From Massilia horti (GTDB lineage Bacteria; Pseudomonadota; Gammaproteobacteria; Burkholderiales; Burkholderiaceae_D), in the NCBI RefSeq assembly GCF_004614195.1, contig NZ_SPUM01000069.1, positions 1 to 36,572 of the forward strand: 36,572 nucleotides of DNA, given 5' to 3'. A program made the position numbers and the translations under genes. A model generated the notes under the pieces. That model did not search any database. It saw nothing but the letters and a program-made list of their open reading frames with translations, and was not told the DNA's origin. This document shows, one piece after another, positions 16,212 through 24,927 of the stretch (position 1 is its first letter; each line of letters starts with the position of its first letter).

Positions 16212-17432
16212 CTATGCGGTCTCGCGCTGCTTTGCCGCGATCATCTCATCGAACAGGGCCGCAGGGAAAGCCGCGACCTGGTAGCGTGGCGGAAAGACGG
16301 ACATTTCCTGCAGCAAGTTGGCGTGGCGCTCCAACAGCGTTTGCCAGTCAACGAGGACGAAATCGAAGCCTCCATCGGTCCTTGGCCGCCCCAGTGCAAC
16401 GAAATCAGTCTTCGGCAGCATGCCGGCGGTGACTTCCTCGTTCCAGGTGCAAAAGGAAACGATGCGTCCGTCTTTTTTCATGGTGCTGAACGAGGCGACG
16501 AAGATATCCTGGCCGTCACGCTCATGGGCTTTTTCCAACTGTTGCTGCTGGTCCGCATAATCCGACATGGCAACGTCGCGTTCCATTGCGCGCAGGCTTT
16601 CGCGCACTTGGGCATCCTGCGGTTCATATACGTCCAGCCTGCCATCGACGACCTTGTACATTGCCGTCGAACACCAGCGGCTCGAATCCTGCAGCGCCTG
16701 GCCCGCCAATGCCAGCATTGCGAGCTGCGCTGCGGCGTTGTTATCCGGCGCCAGCAGCAGCGTTTCGCGCGTGGGGATCATGACGACTGGGTCTCCGCTG
16801 GCGACACCCCGGAACAGCAAGTCGGGAAGCAGAATACGTGAGCTGTCATAGGCATCGAGCCAGTTGCTCCGGGTGAGCCCGGGGGCGCCTTCGATGGCGC
16901 AGAAATTGTCGATGCTCCGGTTGCGCAGATTGTCCATCGCCGCTTCCAAGGCCGTCTCGAAAGTCACACCCCACTCCTTGAGCTGCGCCTCCATGACGAT
17001 ACTCAGCGACTGCTCTGCGTCGAATGCCAGCGCCAGCACCACATCAGGGCCGAAATCGCGATAGGCCAAGCCGCCTTCGCCACGCTTGTCCAGCGGCGTC
17101 TCGCGCATCACGTAATCGAGCAAGGACTTCCTGCGCAGGACAGGCAGCAGAAACGACCTGACCTCTTCAAACGTGAGAGGCGCCACAGGCGGGTTCAGCA
17201 TGCCTTCGACAAACTGGGCCATGACCTTTTCCCGCTCTTTGCGCGGCGCATTCTTGAAGGCGTGATAGGCATTGTGCAAATTGAAATAGTCACTTTCGCT
17301 TATCCGCAAGCGGAAGTTTTCCAGGTCAAGCACTAGCTTCAGCCCAGGCTTGGTCGCCTGCATCGACTTGCCGATCTTGCGCGCAAAGCGCTCGGGCGTA
17401 AGCTCAAGGCCTAGCCATTCCCTCCAACCCAT
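16212..17432 (-). CDS. DUF1444/YtpQ-like protein
   Basis: A 406-residue soluble protein without signal peptide or membrane segments. The central and C-terminal parts resemble the DUF1444 (YtpQ) family, whose function is not established: VLALAFDAEQSLSIVMEAQLKEWGV, a following A-x-x-NLRNRS helix and VVMIPTRETLLLAPD. The start has an excellent AGGAGG. The family call is from pattern memory and should be treated as probable. It is the first gene of the unit between the two intact tRNA-Phe genes and is divergent from the GNAT gene. Confidence 0.65.
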   Translation of the reverse strand: MGWREWLGLELTPERFARKIGKSMQATKPGLKLVLDLENFRLRISESDYFNLHNAYHAFKNAPRKEREKVMAQFVEGMLNPPVAPLTFEEVRSFLLPVLRRKSLLDYVMRETPLDKRGEGGLAYRDFGPDVVLALAFDAEQSLSIVMEAQLKEWGVTFETALEAAMDNLRNRSIDNFCAIEGAPGLTRSNWLDAYDSSRILLPDLLFRGVASGDPVVMIPTRETLLLAPDNNAAAQLAMLALAGQALQDSSRWCSTAMYKVVDGRLDVYEPQDAQVRESLRAMERDVAMSDYADQQQQLEKAHERDGQDIFVASFSTMKKDGRIVSFCTWNEEVTAGMLPKTDFVALGRPRTDGGFDFVLVDWQTLLERHANLLQEMSVFPPRYQVAAFPAALFDEMIAAKQRETA

Positions 17433-17616
17433 CAGTTCCTCCTGTTGTGAACAGATAATACTGTAGAGTGCATGAGCGTCCTTGGGAGCAATTTTGCTCT
17501 ATTTCTAGCTCACATCCCACAAATTGCAGCATTCTCGTCCGTTCGATTGGGCGAGCTCAGACAGTACGCACTCAAAATCCTGTACCGTCAGCACTCCAGC
17601 TTCTTGGAGATCTGCT

Positions 17617-18771
17617 ATGGAAACGAAATATATCGCCGATGCTGATCTGAAGAACTGTTATTCGAGCAACAAACCAGGGGAAACCACGCAGGACGGCTTC
17701 ACGATCTACGAGAACGCTATTCCCAGCTTTGTCGAACCCGCACTGGAGGACTTGTACGAATCCATCTATTGCACCCTCGCCCGCTTCCACATTTACGACC
17801 CGCCTACCGCCGTCCACACCTACGTGGCGCGCGCCAAAGGCGAGATTCGCGCCATTTTCCTGTTCCGGCACCACTGGGGCGAGATACAGGTACTGAACCA
17901 GCAAATCACCGTGAACGAAGATGAACTTGCCCGATTTGTGCGTGCGGTGTTTGCGCGCTACCGGTCGGCCAGGCTGATTTCGTTCTACGCCATCGAAGCA
18001 GCGCAAGGCCGCCTTCCTTTCGTGCACCAGCGATACGTGGCCCTGGAGGAGCACGTCCTCCAGTTACCGGCAACCGCGGAACAATACTTTGGCCGCATGA
18101 GCGCCAATTTCAGGAGCTGCCTGCGGCGGGCCGAAAAAAAGATCCGGCGCGCTTTCCCTTCGTTCGAGATCAAGGTGCTCGCGCCATCCCAGGTCACCGA
18201 AGAAGTCGTTCGCGAACTCATCGCGTTTGCCGGCGCGCGGATGGCCGTCAAGCAGCAGCGCACCTACATCGGCGAGCACGAAGCGATCAACCTGATGCGG
18301 CTGATTCAAAGCCACGGGTACATGGTCGCCGCTTCAATTGAAGGCAAGCTGTGCGCAGGCAGTGTGTGGTACATGGTGGGCGGGCGCGGCTTCATGCACG
18401 TCAACGCACACGATCCCCGTTTCGACCAGTTCATGCTGGGCAATCAAGTTTTGCTGCACGGCGTCCTTCATTGCATCGAGCGCGGCGGGCGCGAATGCTG
18501 GCTGATGGGCGGCTTTGGCACCCACAAGGCAAAGTTCCGGGCGGCGCCACAATACCTGGAAAGCGTTCTCATCTACCGCTCCCGCCTCGGTTACCTGTGC
18601 CATTGGCGGCGCGCGGGTGCGGCGGCCGGCAAGATTGTGTTGCAGCGGCTGCGCGCCCGGCTGCGGCACAAGGCAAGCGGCAACGGGCCCGGGGCGCGCT
18701 TCTTCGTGCTGTGCCTGCAGCTGTGCCGCTCGCTGAAACGGCTGGGCCACGCGGACCCGCAAATCTCATAA
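17617..18771 (+). CDS. GNAT-type acetyltransferase (Acetyltransf_6-like)
   Basis: A 384-residue protein resembling the Acetyltransf_6/CelD group. A central region with RMSANFRSCLRRAEKKIRR and a later VAASIEGKLCAGSVWYMVGG match the peptidyl/polysaccharide-type N-acyltransferases of that group. The C-terminus is very basic and possibly membrane-associated (Arg/Lys-rich). ATG 17617 with GGAGA upstream is chosen; the open frame extends 93 nt further but lacks family sequence. The substrate is unknown. A role in surface polysaccharide or lipid modification is only a guess from the family. Confidence 0.65.
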   Translation: METKYIADADLKNCYSSNKPGETTQDGFTIYENAIPSFVEPALEDLYESIYCTLARFHIYDPPTAVHTYVARAKGEIRAIFLFRHHWGEIQVLNQQITVNEDELARFVRAVFARYRSARLISFYAIEAAQGRLPFVHQRYVALEEHVLQLPATAEQYFGRMSANFRSCLRRAEKKIRRAFPSFEIKVLAPSQVTEEVVRELIAFAGARMAVKQQRTYIGEHEAINLMRLIQSHGYMVAASIEGKLCAGSVWYMVGGRGFMHVNAHDPRFDQFMLGNQVLLHGVLHCIERGGRECWLMGGFGTHKAKFRAAPQYLESVLIYRSRLGYLCHWRRAGAAAGKIVLQRLRARLRHKASGNGPGARFFVLCLQLCRSLKRLGHADPQIS

Positions 18772-18858
18772 CGCGAACCCGGCGGCAGCGGTCAGGTCAA
18801 ACACCGGACTTGCGAGGTTTTCGATTGAAAACGTTCAGCCAGGTTTGAGGAGAACGAC

Positions 18859-19671
18859 ATGCCACAAATTACCAGCTGGGGCTCCGCACTCATCACATCG
18901 CTTTCCAACGCGTTTGCCCTGTTCTTTGCCGCCATTCCCAGGATCATCGCGTTTATCATCATTCTCGCCATTGGTTGGGCCATCGCGACGCTGATCGGCA
19001 AGGGCCTGCGCGCGGTCCTGCGTGCGATCCACTTCGACGGCTTTGTCGAGCGTGCCGGGCTGGGCGGCGCCGTCCAGCAAGTCGGCGTCAAGGACGCATC
19101 GAGCCTGCTCGGCCTGATCACCACATGGTTCGTGCGCCTGATTGTCCTGGTGGTCGCGTTCGACGGACTTGGCCTGCCGGCGGTATCGGACATCCTGCGC
19201 CAGCTGCTGTTGTGGCTGCCCAACCTGTTCGTGGCCCTGGTGACCCTGGTGATCGGCGGCCTTGCCGCCAATGCCCTCTCCCGCGTGGTCGAGGCGGCCG
19301 CCACCAGGACCGACATGACGCGGCCGGACATCCTGGCGCGCGTGGCCAAGGTGGCCGTGTGGGCATTCGCGATCATCATCGCGATTAACCAGATCGGCGT
19401 GGCCAGCACCTTGATGAACATCCTGTTCCTGGCGGTGGTTGGCGCGGTCGCGCTGGCACTGGGCTTGTCGTTCGGCCTGGGCAGCCGCGACACGGCCGGC
19501 CTCATCGTGCGCAACTTCTACGAACGCAACCGGCAACGGACGGGACAGTTCGTCGGCAGCGCGATCAATGCGGCCAACGAGCCGCCCGTGGCCCGCCCCC
19601 TGTTCGAAGGCGACCAGCGCCGCGGACTGCCCGACCGCAGGAATCCGCCCGGGCGACGGGCGACGACCTGA
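18859..19671 (+). CDS. Small mechanosensitive-channel-like membrane protein (TM-helix repeat)
   Basis: A 270-residue inner-membrane protein with about five hydrophobic helices, including two amphipathic Gly/Ala-rich ones (IIAFIIILAIGWAIATLIGK and ILFLAVVGAVALALGLSFGL). The repeat and the GLGSRDTAGLIVRNFYE segment resemble the conserved TM-helix family related to MscS channels and CmpX-type proteins. It lacks the large MscS beta domain. The tail is hydrophilic and Arg/Pro-rich. A strong GAGGAG SD precedes the ATG. It ends about 90 bp before tRNA-Phe copy B. Confidence 0.75.
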   Translation: MPQITSWGSALITSLSNAFALFFAAIPRIIAFIIILAIGWAIATLIGKGLRAVLRAIHFDGFVERAGLGGAVQQVGVKDASSLLGLITTWFVRLIVLVVAFDGLGLPAVSDILRQLLLWLPNLFVALVTLVIGGLAANALSRVVEAAATRTDMTRPDILARVAKVAVWAFAIIIAINQIGVASTLMNILFLAVVGAVALALGLSFGLGSRDTAGLIVRNFYERNRQRTGQFVGSAINAANEPPVARPLFEGDQRRGLPDRRNPPGRRATT

Positions 19672-19726
19672 TGCGTTGATGGGTCCGGACCAAGCCGGCG
19701 TTTTTGCGCCGGATGTGAAAATTTGC

Positions 19727-19754
19727 TTGCCTCTGGCGCAAGGCTGGCTATAAT
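19727..19754 (+). promoter_or_regulatory. Promoter of tRNA-Phe copy B
   Basis: TTGCCT (19727-19732) and TATAAT (19749-19754) are 16 bp apart. The segment around the -10 matches that of copy A, but the sequence upstream differs. Confidence 0.65.
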
Positions 19755-19764
19755 CATGCCTCTT

Positions 19765-19840
19765 GGCCTGGTAGCTCAGTTGGTAGAGCAGAGGATTGAA
19801 AATCCTTGTGTCGGTGGTTCGATTCCGCCCCGGGCCACCA
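19765..19840 (+). tRNA. tRNA-Phe (GAA), copy B
   Basis: Identical in all 76 nt to copy A, with CCA encoded and anticodon GAA. A terminator follows. The two copies form perfect direct repeats bounding a 3.7-kb unit with three genes. Confidence 0.97.
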
Positions 19841-19850
19841 GGAATCTGCG

Positions 19851-19879
19851 AAACGCCCACCCACCCAGTGGGCGTTTTT
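19851..19879 (+). terminator. Terminator of tRNA-Phe copy B
   Basis: AAACGCCCAC and GTGGGCGTTT flank a 7-nt loop and a T-run. The stem differs from hairpins A and C-G (CCCAC rather than CCAACC), so copy B has its own variant of the module hairpin. Confidence 0.85.
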
Positions 19880-20093
19880 GTTCCGGGGTTCGCAAACAGC
19901 CACGAACTGTTTGTCAGAAGGCACGCGGGTGCCCCTGTCATGACGCCCCTTCCTCCGGTCTAGCGGTCGCGCCCGCAGCTTGATGCTGCCGGGCGAACAG
20001 AAATCGATTTTTTGAAATCGTTTCCACGCACTCCCTCGCTCGACCAGCAGCGTCATCGCATCCGCCTTCACCTTCCGAACTCTGGGACTTACC

Positions 20094-21437
20094 ATGAAAT
20101 ACGCTTCTGTACATCAGTTTTTGCAGCACGTTGCCGATCGCAACCCTGGCCAGCCTGAATTCTTGCAGGCTGTCACCGAAGTCATGGAAAGCCTGTGGCC
20201 GTTCATTGAACGGCATCCGAAATATGCCGAGCAAGGCCTGCTGGACCGCCTGGTCGAACCCGAGCGGGTGGTCATGTTCCGCGTCTCATGGGTGGACGAT
20301 CACGGCCAGGTGCAGGTCAATCGGGGCTACCGCATCCAGCACAGCATGGCAATCGGCCCCTACAAAGGCGGCCTGCGCTTCCACCCCTCCGTTACTTTGT
20401 CGGTACTGAAATTCCTGGCGTTCGAACAGACGTTCAAGAATGCGCTGACGACCTTGCCGATGGGCGGCGGCAAAGGCGGGTCCGACTTCGATCCGAAGGG
20501 CAAAAGCCCGGGCGAAGTCATGCGTTTCTGCCAAGCCTTTGTGAGCGAACTGTTCCGCCATGTCGGGGCAGACACCGACGTTCCCGCTGGCGACATCGGG
20601 GTCGGCGGCCGCGAGGTGGGTTACATGGCCGGCATGATGAAAAAGCTCAGCAATCGCGCCGACTGCGTTTTCACCGGCAAGGGCTTGAGCTTCGGCGGTT
20701 CGCTGATCCGTCCTGAAGCGACTGGATACGGCACCGTGTACTTCGCACAAGAAATGCTCAAGACCCGCGGCCGCTCGTTCGACGGCCTGCGGGTCAGCGT
20801 GTCCGGTTCGGGCAACGTGGCGCAGTATGCCGTGGAAAAAGCGATGGCGGTCGGCGCCAAGGTCATCACGGTATCGGACTCGAGCGGGACCGTCATCGAC
20901 ATGGATGGCTTCACCCCCGAGAAGCTGGCTGTCTTGATGGAGGTGAAGAACCATTTGTATGGCCGCGTCAGCGATTACGCCCAGCGCACCGGTACCCATT
21001 TTGAAGCAGGGGTGCGTCCGTGGCACGTTCCCGTGGATGTGGCATTGCCTTGCGCCACGCAGAACGAACTGGATGCGGACGACGCCGCGACCCTGATCAG
21101 GAATGGCGTGCTGTGCGTGGCGGAAGGCGCCAACATGCCCTCCACGATCGAGGCCGCCAAAGCGTTCGAGGCTGCCGGTGTGCTGTATGCGCCAGGCAAA
21201 GCCAGTAACGCCGGCGGCGTCGCCACTTCGGGGCTGGAGATGAGCCAGAACGCCGAGCGCATGGGCTGGCCACGCGAGGAAGTGGATGCCCGCCTGCTGC
21301 AGATCATGACGGGTATCCACGCAGCTTGCCTGCGGTACGGCGCACGCGCCGACGGCAGTATCAGCTACGTGGACGGGGCGAACATTGCCGGGTTCGTCAA
21401 AGTGGCCGATGCCATGCTGGCCCAGGGAGTGATCTGA
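20094..21437 (+). CDS. gdhA: NADP-specific glutamate dehydrogenase
   Basis: A 447-residue enzyme that aminates 2-oxoglutarate with ammonia and NADPH. Length equals the classic hexameric bacterial GdhA. GYRIQHSMAIGPYKGGLRFH and the catalytic lysine K127 in [20 protein letters not shown] are intact, as are the nucleotide-binding VSGSGNVAQYA and the C-terminal [15 protein letters not shown]. The 253-bp 5' region after tRNA-Phe copy B contains a small dyad CGATTT-TTTG-AAATCG (20005-20020) but no clear promoter. A decayed second copy lies at 23404-23618. Confidence 0.95.
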   Translation: MKYASVHQFLQHVADRNPGQPEFLQAVTEVMESLWPFIERHPKYAEQGLLDRLVEPERVVMFRVSWVDDHGQVQVNRGYRIQHSMAIGPYKGGLRFHPSVTLSVLKFLAFEQTFKNALTTLPMGGGKGGSDFDPKGKSPGEVMRFCQAFVSELFRHVGADTDVPAGDIGVGGREVGYMAGMMKKLSNRADCVFTGKGLSFGGSLIRPEATGYGTVYFAQEMLKTRGRSFDGLRVSVSGSGNVAQYAVEKAMAVGAKVITVSDSSGTVIDMDGFTPEKLAVLMEVKNHLYGRVSDYAQRTGTHFEAGVRPWHVPVDVALPCATQNELDADDAATLIRNGVLCVAEGANMPSTIEAAKAFEAAGVLYAPGKASNAGGVATSGLEMSQNAERMGWPREEVDARLLQIMTGIHAACLRYGARADGSISYVDGANIAGFVKVADAMLAQGVI

Positions 21438-21569
21438 GCGCGTTGGGCTGGCGAGGAGACTGGGCCTTGCGGCTGCTTACGCATTGAGCGGATTGCCGCG
21501 AATCAACCGCGGTAGGCCGGTCATCAGATGGCAAAATTGCTCGGGCCGATGGTGCCAAGCTGTCTTAGC

Positions 21570-21601
21570 AAAAACGCCAACCCATGCAGGTTGGCGTTTT
21601 T
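21570..21601. terminator. Module hairpin C (bidirectional terminator)
   Basis: AAAAACGCCAACC and GGTTGGCGTTTTT form a 13-bp perfect stem around CATGCA, with T-runs on both strands. It sits between gdhA (+) and the esterase (-). The core with its flank is identical to that after tRNA-Phe copy A. No recognisable tRNA precedes it; a GGGCC...GCCA trace at 21543-21557 is too weak to call. Confidence 0.85.
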
Positions 21602-21664
21602 GTTTCCATCAGAAATCCGCGCGTCCGGTCCATCTCCGGACCGCCCGGGCGGATGGGGCGGCGC

Positions 21665-22852
21665 TCAGTCCACCTGGCCAAGGAAAAACCGCAGCATCTC
21701 CGCGGACGCCTTCGGCCCGCCCGGATCCGTGTACGACCCGGCGGGGCTGCCGCCCGACCAGGCATGGCCCGCGCCATGCAGCTCCCAGTATTCCGCGACG
21801 CTGCGGCCAGCGCTGTCCAGCATCGCCGTCTTGGTGTAGCCGCGCCCGTCCCCGTCCACGGCGCGTTCCTGGAGCCGGCGCAGCGGTTCAACGGGCGAAC
21901 CCGGCGCTGGGTGCAGGAACTGCTCCAGCACGGCATCGCCATTGCCTGAGTGCACGATATCGTCGCGGTCGCCATGGAATACGATCACCGGCACCCGCTG
22001 GCACAGTCTGCCGGCTGTCCTGCCCGCGCCGGCCGGCCCCTTCTTCTTCATCGCCGCCAAACCAGTGATCAGGTCGCGCGCCCTGCCGACCGGAAGTCCG
22101 GAATGGACGCCGACCGCGGCATACAGCTCGGGATAGGTCGCAGCCATGATCGCGGCCATCGCCCCACCCGCCGACAGCCCGGCCACGTATACCCGCGCCC
22201 GGTCGGCTTGCTGGCTCTCGATGACCTCCCGCGTCATGCCGGCGATCAGGGACGGCTCTGCGCCGTCGCGCTCCTGGTGGGCCGCCTCGAACCAGTTCCA
22301 GCAGAGTGAGGCGTTGGCATCGCGCGCCTGTTCCGGGTACAGCACGAGACAGCCGCGCTCCTCGGCCAGGGCGTTCATCTCGGTGCCGGCGGCAAAATCA
22401 TCCGGGTCTTGCGTGCAACCATGCAACATCACGATCAACGGGCGCGGCCCCGAAGCTGGGGCTGAGGGCACATAGAGCTTGTACCGGCGCGTGCCCGCCG
22501 CTGTACTGAACGATCCTTGCAGGAATTCGCCCGGCGCACGAGGGTCGCGCGCGGGAATGCCGCTCCGCTTGCGCCCCGGCACCGTCCAGCGCGCGCGCCG
22601 ACCGCCTTTCGGCACCGCGCCATCGCCATGCCGGAAGGCCTCGACCCACTCAGGCACCGGGTTCACGTCGATCAAGTCCGCTTGGGCGGCCGCCGTTTCC
22701 TTCGCCGCCGTTCCCTTCGATACTTGCGCGGGAAGCAGGCCGGAGTCCCTGAGCGCCTTCTGGATCACGCCGGTGGCCGCATGCGGGTCTTTTGCCTGGG
22801 CCAGGCGTGCCGCTTCCATCATTTGCCCAAGAAAATGTTCAAAGGATTTCAT
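21665..22852 (-). CDS. PHB-depolymerase family esterase
   Basis: A 395-residue alpha/beta hydrolase of the PHB depolymerase esterase family. An N-terminal helical region (about 1-120) starts MKSFEHFLGQMMEAARLAQ. The catalytic part has LIVMLHGCTQDPDDFAAGT, nucleophile Ser in VAGLSAGGAMA, Asp in VFHGDRDDIVH and His in HGAGHAWSGG. No signal peptide or substrate-binding domain is seen, so secretion is not supported and the true polymer or ester substrate is uncertain. It follows the ribbon-helix-helix gene by 17 bp (one operon) and ends at hairpin C. Confidence 0.85.
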   Translation of the reverse strand: MKSFEHFLGQMMEAARLAQAKDPHAATGVIQKALRDSGLLPAQVSKGTAAKETAAAQADLIDVNPVPEWVEAFRHGDGAVPKGGRRARWTVPGRKRSGIPARDPRAPGEFLQGSFSTAAGTRRYKLYVPSAPASGPRPLIVMLHGCTQDPDDFAAGTEMNALAEERGCLVLYPEQARDANASLCWNWFEAAHQERDGAEPSLIAGMTREVIESQQADRARVYVAGLSAGGAMAAIMAATYPELYAAVGVHSGLPVGRARDLITGLAAMKKKGPAGAGRTAGRLCQRVPVIVFHGDRDDIVHSGNGDAVLEQFLHPAPGSPVEPLRRLQERAVDGDGRGYTKTAMLDSAGRSVAEYWELHGAGHAWSGGSPAGSYTDPGGPKASAEMLRFFLGQVD

Positions 22853-22869
22853 GGTTCTATCCCGATTGG

Positions 22870-23286
22870 TTAAGTGTGAATGCGGTCGGCGAGCGCGGCC
22901 TTGACGGCGGGCGACGCGATGAATGCACCAAGTACCCGGATCGATGCGATGGCCGCCCTCGCGAGCTCTGCCGTCACATCGTCCTCCACAGTGGCCAACC
23001 CGAGCACATGGATTTCCAGTTGCTCGCCAGCGGCTACGACGCGTTCGAGCTCGGCGCGAGAATAGCGTTGCAATCCCATCACAAAACGCTTGCGTAGCAC
23101 TGTGTGTCGGATCGCTTCCGCGTGCTGCTGCAACTGGTTACGGACGGCCGTGCGGATGAAATCCGTCCGGTTGGTGTAAAACCCCTCTTCTACCAACAAG
23201 TCCATCTGGGCAAGGTCAACCAGGCCGAGATTGACCGTAACCTTGTCGGTATCCGGCAGTTTTGCCTTGCTGTCTATGAGTTTCAT
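22870..23286 (-). CDS. CopG/ribbon-helix-helix-type regulator
   Basis: A 138-residue protein whose first part (KVTVNLGLVDLAQMDLLVEE then FYTNRTDFIRTAVRNQL) fits a ribbon-helix-helix DNA-binding fold: a short strand followed by two helices. The C-terminal half is helical and would be the effector or oligomerisation part. The ATG at 23286 has GGGAGG upstream; further upstream frame belongs to the antisense of the gdhA remnant. It is cotranscribed with the esterase and probably controls it or itself. Function is inferred from fold and neighbourhood. Confidence 0.75.
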   Translation of the reverse strand: MKLIDSKAKLPDTDKVTVNLGLVDLAQMDLLVEEGFYTNRTDFIRTAVRNQLQQHAEAIRHTVLRKRFVMGLQRYSRAELERVVAAGEQLEIHVLGLATVEDDVTAELARAAIASIRVLGAFIASPAVKAALADRIHT

Positions 23287-23323
23287 TGATTTATCCTCCC
23301 GTGATACTCCATCTGGCGTATAA

Positions 23324-23762
<439 letters not shown>

Positions 23763-23769
23763 AAGTGTC

Positions 23770-23807
23770 AAAGCAAAAACGCCACCTTCGTGTGGCGTTT
23801 TTGCTTT
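23770..23807. terminator. Module hairpin D
   Basis: A perfect 16-bp stem, AAAGCAAAAACGCCAC and its complement, around CTTCGT. It carries A- and T-runs and so could work in both directions. It follows tRNA pseudogene D. Confidence 0.85.
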
Positions 23808-23856
23808 CCACATCCGCAAATCTTAACGAATATGAATTTGCCAGCAGTCCGCCAGC

Positions 23857-23875
23857 TGTCGAAAAAGTTCACACC
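23857..23875 (+). promoter_or_regulatory. Possible activator site for the sigma-54 promoter
   Basis: TGTCGAAAAAGTTCACACC, with TGT...ACA ends, lies about 50 bp upstream of the -24/-12 element, at a distance usual for enhancer-binding proteins. It resembles, from memory, the motif seen upstream of PEP-CTERM genes controlled by PrsR. Not verified. Confidence 0.3.
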
Positions 23876-23924
23876 TTGCTGTCCGTCGGCTCATTGCTCC
23901 CTTAAAAATCAATTGCTTAGTTTG

Positions 23925-23941
23925 TTGGCGTGAATATTGCT
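23925..23941 (+). promoter_or_regulatory. Sigma-54 (-24/-12) promoter of the PEP-CTERM gene
   Basis: TTGGCGTGAATATTGCT matches the RpoN consensus YTGGCACGRNNNTTGCW with two differences, both outside the invariant GG and GC. GG (23927-23928) and GC (23939-23940) are exactly 10 bp apart. A start would fall near 23952, 44 nt before the ATG. RpoN control of PEP-CTERM genes is known in floc-forming relatives. Confidence 0.65.
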
Positions 23942-23995
23942 TACAACTGCGAACCGACTGTCACTCAGTCAGTCGACCACAATTAGGGAGAACTC

Positions 23996-24793
23996 ATGAC
24001 CATGCAACGCCTTTGCGCAACGTTGTTTCGCGCAATCCCCGCTTTAACCTTGGTGCTTGCCGCCGGCGCGGCCAGCGCCGATCCGATCTACTGGACCGAC
24101 TGGATCGGCGCCGACACCGACCCCGGCCCCGGGTTCATCGGCCATGGCAACATCACCACCCCGACCGCCACCGTCAACGTCACCTACACCAATGCCGCAG
24201 GCATTGGTTTCTACCAGTCCAGTGGCGGCATTGATTACTGGACTCCACGCACTCCCGGGACGAACTCGCCTTACACCAGCGCCCAGGTCGACAACCCTCC
24301 TACCGGCACCGATATCATCGCCCTGCGGTACGCGGGCGACCAGACGTTGACGTTCTCGCAGTCGATCGTCAATCCGGTATTCGCTTTTGTCAGCCTGAAC
24401 GGCAACGGCTATGCCTTCCTGAACCAGGATTTCGAGATCCTCAGTTTCGGCGCCGGCCTTGGGGCCGCCGCGCCCGGCAACCACAGCTGCGGCTATTGGG
24501 GCTGCGGCACCGTGTCCAAGCAGGTGGTCGATCTCGGCGGCGGCAACATCGAATACCGGCTGATCGGCACCGGCGAGCCGCACGGCGCCATCCGCTTCAC
24601 CGGCACATTCGACTCGCTGACCTGGCGCAGCATGACCAGCGAGTACTGGAATGGCTTCACCGTCGGCGTGCAGAACACGGCGAACGAGGCGAATCCGCCG
24701 ACCGGCGTGCCGCTACCGGCCACTTGGCTACTGATGGTCGCCGGCGGCGCCGGACTGCTGGCGTCCCGGCGCGGCCGCAAGACGAGCCTGTAA
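23996..24793 (+). CDS. PEP-CTERM sorting domain protein
   Basis: A 265-residue exported protein. The signal peptide is about 1-28 (ALTLVLAAGAASA then DPIYW). The body is beta-rich with many Gly, Thr, Asn and aromatic residues and a possible C-x4-C pair in NHSCGYWGCG. The C-terminus has the tripartite sorting signal: variant motif VPLPAT, hydrophobic helix WLLMVAGGAGLLA and basic SRRGRK. The exosortase partner is not in the window. AGGGAG precedes the ATG. Its stop codon lies on sequence aligning with tRNA-Phe bases 20-22, so the 3' end of the ORF is fused to tRNA remnant E. Confidence 0.9.
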   Translation: MTMQRLCATLFRAIPALTLVLAAGAASADPIYWTDWIGADTDPGPGFIGHGNITTPTATVNVTYTNAAGIGFYQSSGGIDYWTPRTPGTNSPYTSAQVDNPPTGTDIIALRYAGDQTLTFSQSIVNPVFAFVSLNGNGYAFLNQDFEILSFGAGLGAAAPGNHSCGYWGCGTVSKQVVDLGGGNIEYRLIGTGEPHGAIRFTGTFDSLTWRSMTSEYWNGFTVGVQNTANEANPPTGVPLPATWLLMVAGGAGLLASRRGRKTSL

Positions 24794-24854
24794 AGCAGGG
24801 GATTGAAAATCCAAAATCCTTGTGTCGGTGGTTCGATTCCGCCCCGGGCCACCA
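24791..24854 (+). pseudogene. tRNA-Phe 3' remnant (copy E)
   Basis: Corresponds to tRNA-Phe bases 20-76 and retains CCA. It has two substitutions and a 7-bp tandem duplication of AAAATCC within the anticodon arm. The 5' part is absent and replaced by the PEP-CTERM coding end. T-arm and acceptor 3' strand are unchanged. Confidence 0.92.
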
Positions 24855-24870
24855 AATAGGTCTTAAGCAA

Positions 24871-24898
24871 AAACGCCAACCCTTACAGGTTGGCGTTT
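24871..24898. terminator. Module hairpin E
   Basis: AAACGCCAACC and GGTTGGCGTTT around CTTACA. It follows tRNA remnant E and faces the 3' end of the minus-strand gene ending at 24928. Confidence 0.8.
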
Positions 24899-24927
24899 CT
24901 TCTTTCCGACGCCGCTTTCGCACTGAA

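Noticed and set aside
19694..19712. CCGGCG-TTTTTG-CGCCGG hairpin after the small channel gene
   Set aside because: The T-run is in the loop and none follows the stem, so it is not a standard terminator; may be chance.
21543..21557. Possible tRNA-Phe acceptor trace before hairpin C
   Set aside because: Only scattered matches (GGGCC and GCCA); not distinguishable from chance, so site C is listed as hairpin only.
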